DNA of 64,000 nucleotides from DASZUK01 sp963745595 (GTDB lineage Bacteria > Actinomycetota > Acidimicrobiia > Acidimicrobiales > RAAP-2): the NCBI GenBank assembly GCA_963745595.1, contig CAVUYB010000007.1:62001-126000 (forward strand), read 5' to 3'. Below are positions 50,085 to 59,738 of the stretch, piece by piece (positions within the stretch are counted from its first letter, which is position 1; each line of letters opens with the position of its first letter). The notes below the pieces were generated by a model. The model worked only from the letters and a program-made list of their open reading frames with translations. It searched no databases and was not told the origin of the DNA. The translations under genes were made by a program, and so were the position numbers.

Positions 50085-51173
50085 ATGCCCGACAACGCTG
50101 GACGTGATCCCGCCGAGGTGGCCAAGACGCTCTCGGCGTGGCTCGCCACCAAGCTTCCCGCCGGTGCCGATCCGGACGTCGCCGACGTCAACGCGCCGGC
50201 GGCCAACGGGTTCTCCAACGAGACCATCCTCTGCCGGGCGACGTGGACGGACGACGGGCAGCGGACCACCCGGCGGCTCGTCGTCCGCGTCGCCCCGACC
50301 CGCCATCTCCTCTTCCTCGACGCCCATTTCTCGACCCAGTACCGCGTCATGAAGACGCTGGCCGACGGCGGCGCCGGCGTCGCCCTCCCCCCGCTCGGCT
50401 GGTACGAGGAAGACGACCAGTGGCTCGGCGTGCCGTTCTTCACGATGGACCACGTCGACGGGCTCGTGCCGCCCGACAACCTGCCGTACACGATGGAGGG
50501 ATGGGTGGTCGACGCCACGCCCGAGCAGCAGGAGCGGATGTGGTGGAGCGGGCTGGACGCCCTCGCCGCCGTCCACCGGACCGACTGGCGGGCCCTCGGG
50601 CTCGACTGGCTGGCCGATCCGGGCCGCGGTCGGCCGGGCCTCGACCAGCAGCTCGCCTACTACCGCGAGTTCCTCGACTGGTCGGCCAAGGGCCGGCCAC
50701 AGCCGGTGACCGAGGCCATCTGGGAGTGGCTGGTGGCCAACCGGCCGGACGAGGACGGCGACGTCGTCCTGTGCTGGGGCGACAGCCGCGTCGGCAACAT
50801 CATCTGGGACGACTTCTCCCCCGTCGCCGTCCTCGACTGGGAGATGGCCACCCTCGGCCAACCCGAGCTCGACCTCGGCTGGTGGCTGTACTTCGACCGG
50901 CAGTTCACCGAAGGGCTCAACGTCCCCCGCCCGCCCGGGTTCCCCACCCACGAGGCGACGGTCGAGCGGTACGCCGAGCTCGTCGGCCGCCCCGTCCGGA
51001 ACCTCGAGTACTACGAGATCTTCTCCGGGTTCCGCTTCGCCGTCATCATGTGCCGGCTCACCGATCTGCTCGTCGAGAGCGGGCAGCTCCCCGAGGACAC
51101 CGACATGGGCACCAACAATCTGGCGACGCAGTTCACCGCCCAGCTTCTCGGCCTGCCGTCGCCGGCCGCCTGA
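50085..51173 (+). CDS. aminoglycoside-phosphotransferase-fold kinase (ACAD10-like)
   Basis: A 362-residue protein kinase-like phosphotransferase. Brenner-like loop WGDSRVGNIIWDDFSPVAVLDWEMATLG replaces the usual HGD with WGD, followed by DLGWWLYFD. This subgroup is widespread in actinobacteria with acyl-CoA dehydrogenases and related lipid genes; mammalian ACAD10/11 carries the same domain, which phosphorylates 4-hydroxy acids. GAGGGGGAGACGGAG precedes ATG 50085. It likely belongs to lipid metabolism rather than antibiotic resistance, with the dehydrogenase nearby. Confidence 0.82.
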   Translation: MPDNAGRDPAEVAKTLSAWLATKLPAGADPDVADVNAPAANGFSNETILCRATWTDDGQRTTRRLVVRVAPTRHLLFLDAHFSTQYRVMKTLADGGAGVALPPLGWYEEDDQWLGVPFFTMDHVDGLVPPDNLPYTMEGWVVDATPEQQERMWWSGLDALAAVHRTDWRALGLDWLADPGRGRPGLDQQLAYYREFLDWSAKGRPQPVTEAIWEWLVANRPDEDGDVVLCWGDSRVGNIIWDDFSPVAVLDWEMATLGQPELDLGWWLYFDRQFTEGLNVPRPPGFPTHEATVERYAELVGRPVRNLEYYEIFSGFRFAVIMCRLTDLLVESGQLPEDTDMGTNNLATQFTAQLLGLPSPAA

Positions 51174-51232
51174 CCCGCGCGGGATCACCGCCCGCCGCCC
51201 GAGGCGGCGGCCGGACCCCGACGCGCCGACGG

Positions 51233-51635
51233 CTACGTCGGGTACGACGTGCTCGGGTTCTGTGGGTCCAAGATCCCGTGGCCGCGGAGCCGGTCGACCA
51301 GCCAGGCGATGCTGTCCGGCTGACCGATGGCGTCCTCCCAGCCCTCCAGCGCCGACTCCAAGGCCGGCCCGGGCCTCGACCCGGCCGACGACGACGACCG
51401 TCATCCCCTCGACCTCGGTCTCGTCCACCGCGTGCGTGCCGGTGACGTGCACCCCGCCGAACGGTGTGGCGTACGTGCGGGGCACCGGTTCCCGGAGCAC
51501 GTACAGCTCGCCGGTGTCTTCGACCCAGTTCAGCTCGTGCCGGACCCCGTGGTCGTCCCGCCAGTCGGTACCGAGCTCGAGCTCCGCCGAGCTCCGGCGG
51601 CGCTCGTCGGCGTCGTAGAACTCCTCGATATCCAC
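51233..51635 (-). CDS. small hypothetical protein, frameshifted
   Basis: About 133 residues if repaired. It starts at GTG 51635 (DIEEFYDADERRRSSAELEL), has DDHGVRHELNWVEDTGELYV and TYATPFGGVHVTGTHAVDE. A one-base excess in a CGGG run near 51375 is needed to read on into ALEGWEDAIGQPDSIAWLVD and end at 51233. The length is one base over a multiple of three. Function unknown. Convergent with the phosphotransferase gene. Confidence 0.6.
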
Positions 51636-51809
51636 CCGGGGCACTGTAGTGGGAGGTGGTGAGACCCACCGGCCGCGGGCGTCACCGACCGGTCGGCACC
51701 TCCCGCCCCGCTCCCTCCCCCGCCGTCGGCGGCGCTCCCCAGCCACCCGACCGAGCCCGGCGAATTCGGTGGGAACAACCGGAGGAGGGCCGTCGCGCAT
51801 CGTGCCGTC

Positions 51810-52559
51810 ATGACAGATCGTGCGCTCCAACCCATCAACCGGCTCGACGCCGACTGGCGGGCGACCCGCCGGTCGGCGGCATCGAAAGACGCGCTCCGGC
51901 GGCTCGCGGCGGCCGAGGACGTCGTCGCCGCCCTGGGCCTCGCCGACCTCGCCGACCTCGGCGACCTCGTCGACGCGCTCCGGCATCCGAAGGACGCGGC
52001 CGACCGGGCCCGGGCCGCCCGGGTCATCCAGGCGATGCTCCGCTCCCAGGCCGTCCACCCGCTCGTCCCCCGGGCGGTGCTCCAGGCCATCCTCCCCGGC
52101 CTCGTCTCGGTCGCTCGACGGCTCTCGTGGGGCGCCGGTGGCGACTGGAACGGCGGCGGCGCCTTCTTCGTCGACCTGTTGACGACGGCCTGGGAGGTCG
52201 TCGTCGAGTGGGCCGGCGACGACCGCGACTACGCCGTCCTCGATCTCCTGTCGGCCATCCGTTGCCGTCTCCGGCGCCAGCTCCTGAGCCAGCGGGCCGG
52301 CCACGAACGCGTCGTGCCGGGTCTCGACGTCGACGCCCTCGCCCCCGTTCCCTGGCGCAACGGCGGCTCCGACCTCGACGAGCTGGCCCGGACGATCGAC
52401 GAGCTCGCCGGGAATGGCCTCGATCCGATCGATGCCGCCATCCTCTATGGCAACGGCGTCCTCGGGATGACGATCACCGAGCTCTCGCAGATGACCGGGA
52501 TGTCCCGTCGCCATCTCGGCGGAAGACGACAGCGGGCCCTGCACGAAATCGTCGCCTGA
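51810..52559 (+). CDS. sigma-70 region 4-like HTH protein
   Basis: A 249-residue cytosolic protein. The C-terminal 60 residues form a helix-turn-helix like sigma-70 region 4 (LDPIDAAILYGNGVLGMTIT, TGMSRRHLGGRRQRALHEI). The front 180 residues are helical with no clear sigma region 2, so it is probably not a standard sigma factor. It precedes a secreted/membrane gene by 19 bases. Regulatory role inferred only. Confidence 0.6.
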   Translation: MTDRALQPINRLDADWRATRRSAASKDALRRLAAAEDVVAALGLADLADLGDLVDALRHPKDAADRARAARVIQAMLRSQAVHPLVPRAVLQAILPGLVSVARRLSWGAGGDWNGGGAFFVDLLTTAWEVVVEWAGDDRDYAVLDLLSAIRCRLRRQLLSQRAGHERVVPGLDVDALAPVPWRNGGSDLDELARTIDELAGNGLDPIDAAILYGNGVLGMTITELSQMTGMSRRHLGGRRQRALHEIVA

Positions 52560-52578
52560 GCCTACGTAATGTCTCGGC

Positions 52579-53358
52579 GTGCAGGGAACGGGCAATCCCT
52601 CCGGCAGTCCCGGGCGCTCCGGCGACTATCGGGGTCGTCCGGTGTGGTGGGCGGTCCTCGCCGTCGCGCTCGGCCTGATGGCCCTCGTGGCGACGATGTC
52701 GTTCGCCGGGCACACCGGGCCGACCCGGGCGGTCGACGCCGGCCACGAGCGCCGCGCGCACGTCGGCGAGCACGACGGGCGCGCGGTCGACGGGCGGTGG
52801 TCCGGCCGTACCGTCGCCGACGACCCGCTCGACGACGCCTCCGACGACCGCACCGCTTGGAACAGGGAATTCGGTCGCTCCGCCGCCGACGACGGCCCCG
52901 TCGACACCGCGCGGGACGACTGGTCCGACCGCCGGGACCACCCCCGGCTCGACGGGCGGTACCGGCGGCAACCCGGCGACCACGTCGTCGCTCCCCCGAC
53001 CGGCCTGTCGACCACCAGCCCGTCGACCAGCCCACCGGAGACGACCACGACGACGACCGTCCCCGCGGTCCAGACGTTCGCCGGCTACCTGGCGTACCCC
53101 GACGACGTGTCGGCGACGTACCAGACCGGCGGCGGGGGGACCGTTTCGGCCACCGCTACCTGGACCGGAACACCGACACTTTCGCTTACGATCACATGCA
53201 CAAGCCAGCATGTATCAAGAAATGGCGAATCTGGCATATCAGTGGCAGTTACCGATGACCACAGCCCGGGTGTTCCGTGTAACGTCACCCTCGCCGAGCC
53301 CCCATCGGAGGAGGGGACGGTCTCATATTCGCTGTCGGTCTCGCTCGCTTCGAGCTGA
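52579..53358 (+). CDS. membrane-anchored extracytoplasmic protein
   Basis: A 259-residue protein. GTG 52579 is six bases after TAATGT, indicating a leaderless start. One membrane helix (about residues 23-43, WWAVLAVALGLMALVATM) is followed by a disordered Asp/Arg-rich region, a Thr/Pro/Ser linker (STTSPSTSPPETTTTTT) and a C-terminal beta-rich domain from about residue 170 with one cysteine pair (ITCTSQ and VPCNVT). I do not recognise the domain. It is followed by the LysM-BTAD gene. Confidence 0.6.
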   Translation: MQGTGNPSGSPGRSGDYRGRPVWWAVLAVALGLMALVATMSFAGHTGPTRAVDAGHERRAHVGEHDGRAVDGRWSGRTVADDPLDDASDDRTAWNREFGRSAADDGPVDTARDDWSDRRDHPRLDGRYRRQPGDHVVAPPTGLSTTSPSTSPPETTTTTTVPAVQTFAGYLAYPDDVSATYQTGGGGTVSATATWTGTPTLSLTITCTSQHVSRNGESGISVAVTDDHSPGVPCNVTLAEPPSEEGTVSYSLSVSLASS

Positions 53359-53392
53359 CGGGCCCGCCAGCCGGTCACCGGGGGGGAAGACC

Positions 53393-56232
53393 GTGAGAGA
53401 GAACAAGACTGCCGACCTCGTCGTCGGGATCGCCGCCGCCGTATTGATCTTCGCCGCCGTACCGGCCGCGCTGCTCGTCCTCGTCGGGCTGCCGGATCCG
53501 ATGCGCGCCGGCGACGCCCACTTCTGGTCCGGCCACCACGGCTTCGACGGACTGGGCGTCGTGGCCTGGGTGGCCTGGGCCGCCTGCTGCGGTCCGTTGC
53601 TCGCGGCCGTCGTCCGCAAGGTCCGTCGTCGCGACGTCGTGGCGACCGGCCGAGCGCCGACGCCGGAATGGCTGGCCAGCTGCATCGCCGCCGCCGTGCT
53701 CGCCGTCGGCTCCGTTGTCCTCTCGACCGGCGTGATCGCCGGAGCCGCCGATCACGGCGGCGGAGTCGGTCGTCCCCACACGACGCATGCGGCGCTGTCC
53801 GTTCCGGCACCGGTATCACCCGCTGGCGCCGGTCCGGCACCGGTGTCGGCCGCCGCCCCCCGCCGTCGGCGGAACCCGACACGACGACCACGGGTGCGGA
53901 CCCGGCCAACCCCAGCACCCCGGTCCGTTACACCGTCGAAGAGGGCGACTCGCTGTGGTCGATCGCCGAGCGCTTCTACGACGACGGCAGCGAGTGGTCG
54001 GCCATCGCGCAAGCCAACCTCAGTCAGATCATGGACGACGGCACCCGCTTCGTCGACCCCAGCCTCATCCAGCCCGGATGGGTGCTGACGCTCCCGGCCG
54101 ACCCGGCGGCGGCAATGGCCGCGACGACCCCCGCGACGGCAACGGTGGCGGCGGCCCCATCGACGACCCCGGCGACGACGCCGGCACCGACATCGGCCCG
54201 GCCGCCCATGGGCCCGCCAGAGCATTCACGCCTGGTGGCCCGACCGACGTCCGCCGTGCCTGCCACCCTCACGGGCGCCGGCGGAGACCGCGGGCGTCGG
54301 GGATCCGAGCGGCGACGTGGACGGAAGCCGGCCGGCTCGCCCGGACCGATCCCGCTACCGGAGCTGGCCGCCCTCGGCGTGGGTGTCGTGTTGGCGGCGG
54401 CGATGGCCCGCCGGGCCCGGCGAGTACGCCACTTGGCCTCGTCGACCCGGTCGGAAGGGGAGGCCACGGTGGACCTGTCGGAGGCGGCCGCGGGGACGGC
54501 GGCCGACCTGGTGCCGTTCGAGGACGCGCCGGTGCTGGCCTGGTTGGAGGCCGCCAACCGTCACCTAACGGGCGCGCTGAACGCCAGCGGGCGGGCCGAT
54601 GACGCGCCGCCGGCCCGCCTCGTCCGCGTCGGGTCCGACGGCGTCGAGGTCCGGCTGCGGCGGTCGGTCACGTGGGCGCCGCCGGGCTGGGTGCTCGAGC
54701 AGGAGGGATCGTCGTGGCGACTGCCGGCCAGCCTGGAGCTGGCGGACGTCGGGCGCGGTGGCCGCCGGTCGACACCTTGGCTGCCGGTGCTGCTGCCGGT
54801 CGGGACGAACGACGACGGCACGTGGCTGGTGCCGATCGGTCCCGGCGACTGCGTCCCGGTCATCGGCCCCGAAGCCGACGCCCTCGTACGGACCATGCGG
54901 ATGGCCGTCGAGAGCTGGGCCTGGTCGGAGCTGGTGACCGTGACCGACGACCCGTCGCAGGTGCCGGACGACCCAGCGGCGTCGATGACCGCGGCCACCG
55001 ACGTGCTGTTCGTCGGCGACCCGTCGTCACTCTCGACTTCGGCCGCCGCCCACTGCTCGGTGGTCACCACCCTTCCGGTGCCGGCGACCGACCTGACGGT
55101 GATGGTCGATGCCACCGCGGCGTCACTCCATCCGCTCGGGGTGACGGTACGGCCGGACCTCCTCGACGACGACCGGCATGCCGCGGTATCGGAGATGCTC
55201 GCCGGCGGACGGACGGAGCCGAGCTCCCGGACCGTGGTCGGTCGGCGACCGGTGACCCGACGGGTGGGCGCCGAAGCATCGGATGCCTCGCCGAGATCAG
55301 ACGGCGACCAGAACCGGGAGCCGCGCTCGGGCGACGATCCGGCCGCCGAGCCGGCCGAGGCCGGCGTAGGACCGACACCGCTCCGGCCGGGACCGGTTGA
55401 CGTGCGACTGCTCACGGCCGTGCCCCGCCTGGACGGGTTGGCGACCGAGCTGACCCCGAAGCGGGCCCGGCGGGCGGTCGAGCTGGTGGCGTACCTCGCC
55501 CTCCACCACCCCGAGCCGGTGACGAGCGATCGGCTCCGGACCCGCGTCCTCGGGTCGGCCGACGCCGACGCGGCGGCGAAGACGCTCTTCAACACGGCCG
55601 GGGTGGCCCGCCGGGCGATGGGCCGCGACGTCACCGGCCAGCCCCTGTTCCCGCCGGCGACGAAAGGGAGCCACTACCGGATCTCGGCGCTCGTGTCGAC
55701 GGACGTCGGTCGGGTGGCCGCGCTGGTCGACGCGGCCGACGCGGCCGACGACGCCGCCGACGCCGACCGGGTCATCGCCTGCCTGCGGGCCGCGCTCGGC
55801 CTGGTCGAGGGCGAGCCGCTGGCCCGCACCCTGTCCGGCTACAGCTGGTGGCAGGCCGAAGGCCACGAACAGCGGGTGGCGGCGACGCTGGTGGACGCCG
55901 CCTGCCGGCTCGTCCCGTTGGCCACTGCGGCCGGCCACTTCGACCTCGCCACCTGGGCGGTCGCCCAGGCCCGACTGGTCGAGCCGTACAGCGAGGCCCT
56001 CTCCCGGGCGGCGATGCAGGTCGCGGCCGACCTCGGCGATCCCGACCGGCTCCGGCGGGAGTGGCAGGAATGCCTGCGCCGGGCGGACGAGCTCGACCCC
56101 GGCAGCGTCCCGTCCGCGGCCACCGAGCGGCGCTACACCGAGCTGTGCCGGGAGCTCCCGGATCAGGCCAGCTTGGCGGCGATCGACGACGCACCACGCA
56201 GGACGGTGCCGTCGGCACCGGCCGCGCTGTAG
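53393..56232 (+). CDS. LysM and BTAD-domain membrane protein, frameshifted
   Basis: About 946 residues if repaired. GTG 53393 starts a region with several membrane helices (LVVGIAAAVLIFAAVPAALL, VVAWVAWAACCGPLLAAV, IAAAVLAVGSVVLSTG). After a proline/threonine stretch the LysM domain follows (RYTVEEGDSLWSIAERFY, QPGWVLTLPADP). A further helix (ALGVGVVLAAAMARRARRV) leads to a winged-helix and BTAD (bacterial transcriptional activator) C-terminus (TPKRARRAVELVAYLALHHP, AATERRYTELCRELP). A missing C in a C-run near 53862 breaks the frame; with it the length is an exact multiple of three. Similar LysM-BTAD proteins sit near pilus/secretion loci in other actinobacteria. The 3' end overlaps ddl by 70 bases. 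Confidence 0.72.
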
Positions 56233-57289
56233 ACGTGCGTCGGCCGCTCGCGGGCCTCGGCGATCAGGTCGCCGAGCAGCGTGCCGAACGGCACGGCCGG
56301 GTCGATCCACAGGTACCGGGCGAGCGAGCCGGGGATCGTGTTGACCTCGTTGACGACGAGCTCGTCGCCGTCGGACAGGAAGTCGATACGGGCGACACCG
56401 CGGACCCCCGCGAGCCCGGCGACCTCGGTGGCGGCCTGGCGGAGGGCCGCCTCGAGTCGGCCGTCGATCTCGGCCGGCAGCTGCCGCGGCGCGCTGGCCA
56501 TGCCCTCGCCGCCGACGTACTTGTCGGCGTAGCCGAGGATCTCCGGCTCGCCGGCCGCCCCGCCGGCCCGGGGCGTCCGCAGCGGTCGTTCGATCGCCGA
56601 CAGCTGCAGCGCGGCCAGCTCCGCACGCCGATCTGCAGGTCGAAGAAGCCGGGTCGGTACGGCTCGAGGACCGCGCCGGCCCGCAGGTGCTGGTTCACAC
56701 CGAGCCGGGCCCGGGCGGTGGCCAGGTCGGCGACGACCTCGATGCCGATCGACGACCCGCCGAAGCGGGGCTTCACGATGTACGGGCCGTCGAAGCCGAC
56801 GTCCTCGGTCCGCTCGTCCAGGGCGACACGAGGCAGCGTCGGCAGGCCGGCGGCGGCGATGACGGCGCCGAACGCCAGCTTGTCCATGCCGATCGCCGCG
56901 CCGGCCACCGTCGGGCCGGTGTAGCGGATCCCGGCCAGGTCGAGCGCGGCCTGCAGGGAGCCGTCCTCGCCGGGGCCGCCGTGGCAGCAGACGACGGCGA
57001 CGTCGACGGCCGACGGCCGGGACTTGCCGAACCGCCCGCCCTCGGCGACGAACCCGCCCTCGGTCCCGAGCCCGAAGCGGAGCGGCGTCGACCCCCGCGG
57101 CACGCCATCGAGGAAGCCGGTCGCCTCGAGCGTCGGGTCGACCTCGTGCCACTCCCCGACCTTCGTCCAGTAGAGCGCCCACGGCGCCGCGCCGCGCCGG
57201 GCCAGCTCGCGAGCGGCCTGGAGGCCGGTGAGGACACTGACGTCGTGCTCGGGCGATGGCCCCCCGAAGATGACGGCCACATCGGACAA
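56163..57289 (-). CDS. ddl: D-alanine-D-alanine ligase family protein, frameshifted
   Basis: An ATP-grasp ligase of about 375 residues if repaired. N-terminal FGGPSPEHDVSVLTG, then CCHGGPGEDGSLQAALD, YTGPTVAGAAIGMDK, IVKPRFGGSSIGIEV (ATP) and C-terminal ARIDFLSDGDELVVNEVNTIPG. A missing G near 56621 (GTGCGGAGCTGG) breaks the frame; the total is then one base short. TTG 57289 lies seven bases after GGAG and is the preferred start. It forms D-Ala-D-Ala for the adjacent MurF-like ligase. The stop region overlaps the convergent LysM-BTAD gene. Confidence 0.8.
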
Positions 57290-57335
57290 GATCGTGCTCC
57301 CTACTCCCGCTGGTCGGCTCCCGTCCCGGGAACGG

Positions 57336-58898
57336 TCAAGGGTAGTTGTCCGGGAGGTCGTTCTCGTAGAGGACGGCGTCGTCCGGGCCGAGATGGGTCC
57401 GCACCCAGGTGACGGCCTGCTCCCGGGTCCGGACGACGACTGGGCGGAGGGGGGCCGCCCCCGGAGCAGCGCCCGGTGGTTCGTCCGGCCGACGACGACG
57501 AAGTCGGTGGCGACGTCGCAGGCCGCGGTGGCGAACGCCTCGTTCTCCGGCCGCTGCCGTGGACCGAGCTCGACCATCCCGGGCGTCACGACGACCCGGC
57601 GGCGGCTGACCGGCGCCGCGGCCAGCAGGGCCAGGGCGGCCTGGGCGCCGGCCGGGTTCGAGTTGAACGTGTCGTCGATGACGAGCACGCCGGACGGCGC
57701 CTGGGCCGACGTCAACCGGTTCGGGATCGGCGGCACCGCGGCGAGCCGGTCGGCCAGCTGCTCGGCCGCCACGCCGAGCCGGAGGGCGACCGCGATCGCG
57801 CAGGCCAGGTTCGTCGGCTGCACGCCGCCGTCGACGGGGACGTCGGTGGCCACCTCCCGGCCCGCCACCGTCACCGTGACCGTCCCGTCCGCCTCGGGCG
57901 ACACAGACGTCGGCGGCCCGGTCGACGGCCGAGCAACGGACGACGTCGCGCCCGCTGCCGTCGCCGGCCAGCCGGTCGGCCAGCGCGGCCAGCCGCGCGT
58001 CGTCGACGTTCAAGAAGACGGTCGACGCCCGCTCGGTGATCTCGGCCTTGGCCCGGACGATCTCGTCCTCGCTGCCGAACCGCTCGAGGTGCACCGGGCC
58101 GATGGCCGTGATGACGGCCAGGTTCGGCGGGCACCAGCGGCACAGGTCGCGGATCTCGCCCGGCCCGTACGTGCCCATCTCGGCGACGAAGACCTCCGCG
58201 CCGTCGGTCAGGTTCTCGTTGATCGCCCGGGCGAGCCCGGCCCGGTTGTTGAACGACGCCGGCGTGGCGACGACCGTCCGGGTGCCGGCGAGCAGATGGG
58301 CGACGTGGTTCTTGGTCGACGTCTTGCCGTACGAGCCGGTGATGGCGACGACGACCGGGTCGACGCGGCGCAGGCGGTTCTCGGCCGCGTCGACGAACCG
58401 GCCGGACAGTCGCCGTTCGACCGGTGCCATCACCGCGCAGGCCGCGTCGACGAGCGCCGGGACGGCGATGACGCCACCGGCCGTGAAGATGGCCGGGGCG
58501 CCGAGCAGCACGCCGGCCACGACGACGACGGCCTGCAGGACCAACCACACCGCGGCCAACGACCGCAGCCGCCGGGTGACGACGAGCTTCGACGTCCGAC
58601 CACGCAGCGAGAGGTGCAGCGGCCCGACGACCGCGACCGCGGTCGGCGCCAACGCGCACAGCGGCCAGCGGGCCGAGAGCACGACGCCGGCCAGCGCCAC
58701 CGCCAGCAGGGCCACGTTGCCGGGTTCGCTGGTCCACCATCGGATGGCGAACCGGCTCGTCGCGCCGTCGAGGTAGTGCTCGCGCTGGGCCACCCGGAGC
58801 CAACGGAGGCCGGCCGGGCCGAGGGCCAGCACCGAGACCGCGACGGCCACCCACATCGCCGGGCCACCGGCCTCGTTCCACACCGCGGCAACGGTCAT
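57336..58898 (-). CDS. murF: MurF-like Mur ligase with N-terminal membrane helices, frameshifted
   Basis: Residues 1-150 contain about four membrane helices (WVAVAVSVLALGPAGLRWL, then others up to GGVIAVPALVDAACAVMAP). The Mur ligase follows: AITGSYGKTSTKNHVAHLL (P-loop), FNNRAGLARAINENLT, AEMGTYGPGEIRDL, and in a second frame DDTFNSNPAGAQAALALL and VVTPGMVELGPRQRPENEAF. Frame breaks fall near 57905 and 57450. MurF adds D-Ala-D-Ala to the UDP-MurNAc tripeptide; membrane-anchored relatives exist in actinobacteria. ATG 58898 overlaps the hydrolase stop. Pairing with ddl is functionally sensible. Confidence 0.75.
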   Translation of the reverse strand: MTVAAVWNEAGGPAMWVAVAVSVLALGPAGLRWLRVAQREHYLDGATSRFAIRWWTSEPGNVALLAVALAGVVLSARWPLCALAPTAVAVVGPLHLSLRGRTSKLVVTRRLRSLAAVWLVLQAVVVVAGVLLGAPAIFTAGGVIAVPALVDAACAVMAPVERRLSGRFVDAAENRLRRVDPVVVAITGSYGKTSTKNHVAHLLAGTRTVVATPASFNNRAGLARAINENLTDGAEVFVAEMGTYGPGEIRDLCRWCPPNLAVITAIGPVHLERFGSEDEIVRAKAEITERASTVFLNVDDARLAALADRLAGDGSGRDVVRCSAVDRAADVCVARGGRDGHGDGGGPGGGHRRPRRRRRAADEPGLRDRGRPPARRGGRAAGRPARRGAADPEPVDVGPGAVRRARHRRHVQLEPGRRPGRPGPAGRGAGQPPPGRRDARDGRARSTAAAGERGVRHRGLRRRHRLRRRRPDEPPGAAPGAAPLRPVVVRTREQAVTWVRTHLGPDDAVLYENDLPDNYP

Positions 58899-59651
58899 CC
58901 GAGCAGCTCGTCCACCGCGGCCCGGAGCGTCGCCGGGCACCGTCAACGGGGTCAGGTGGCCGGCCCCCGGGCACACCGTCACCTGCCGCGCTCGGCCAGT
59001 AGACCGGCGGCCCGTTCGGCGACGGCCAGCGGCACGTCCCGGTCGTCGTCCCCCCAGACCAACCGCACCGGGCAGTCGATCGCCGCGAGCTGTTCCTCGT
59101 ACGTCTCGCCGACCGACCGGACGAGGACCTGGCGCATGATGCCTTCGGCGGCCCGGTAGTCGGCCGAGCCGTGCTGCTGGCGGGCCCGCTCCATGCGGTC
59201 GTCCCCGATCAGGCCGATCCGATGGAAGGCCCCGCACGAGCCGGAAGCCCGGTGACGGTCGGCGGCCGGGCCCGGTCCGCAGCAGCGGCACGCCGGTCAG
59301 CACGAGCGACCGCACCAGCTCGGGGCGGGACGCGGCCAGGCAGACGGCGACGCGGCCGCCGAACGAATGGCCGAGGACGACGACCGGGGTGGCCAGCTCG
59401 CCCTCGTCGAGCATCGCCGCCACCCGGGCGGCGTACGCCGCCGCGCCCCACGGCTCCGGCGGTGGTGGCGTCGCGCCGAAGCCCGGCAGGTCGACGGCCA
59501 CCGCATCGAGGGCGGCACCGCCATCGGGCGCCCGGACGACCGCGTCGAAGTCTCGATGGGTCCGGGCCCACCCGTGCAGGGCGAGCACTCGGGCCGGTCG
59601 GGAGCCGGTGGCGCTGCCGAACAGGGCACCGCCGGCGAACGTCTGGAGCAT
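58895..59651 (-). CDS. alpha/beta hydrolase, frameshifted
   Basis: A hydrolase of about 250 residues with several one-base shifts. From ATG 59651: HGWARTHRDFDAVV (oxyanion region), VVVLGHSFGGRVAVCLAASR with nucleophile Ser in GHSFGG, LVLTGVPLL, and in another frame DCPVRLVWGDDDRDVPLAVA (acid Asp) and CPGAGHLTPL (His). Frame breaks near 59195-59290 and 58940. Family function cannot be narrowed. The stop (58895-58897) overlaps the MurF-like ATG. Confidence 0.7.
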
Positions 59652-59738
59652 CCGGTCCACCCTACCGACCGCCGTCTCCGACCCGGGTGTTCCGTTCACC
59701 CGGCGCCGCCGACCCAGCCGGTCGGTAGGTTTGCACCG

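Noticed and set aside
49500..52595. Very long minus-strand open frame of about 1031 codons
   Set aside because: Mostly arginine/glycine-rich antisense of the phosphotransferase and HTH genes; only the 51233-51635 part looks like a protein.
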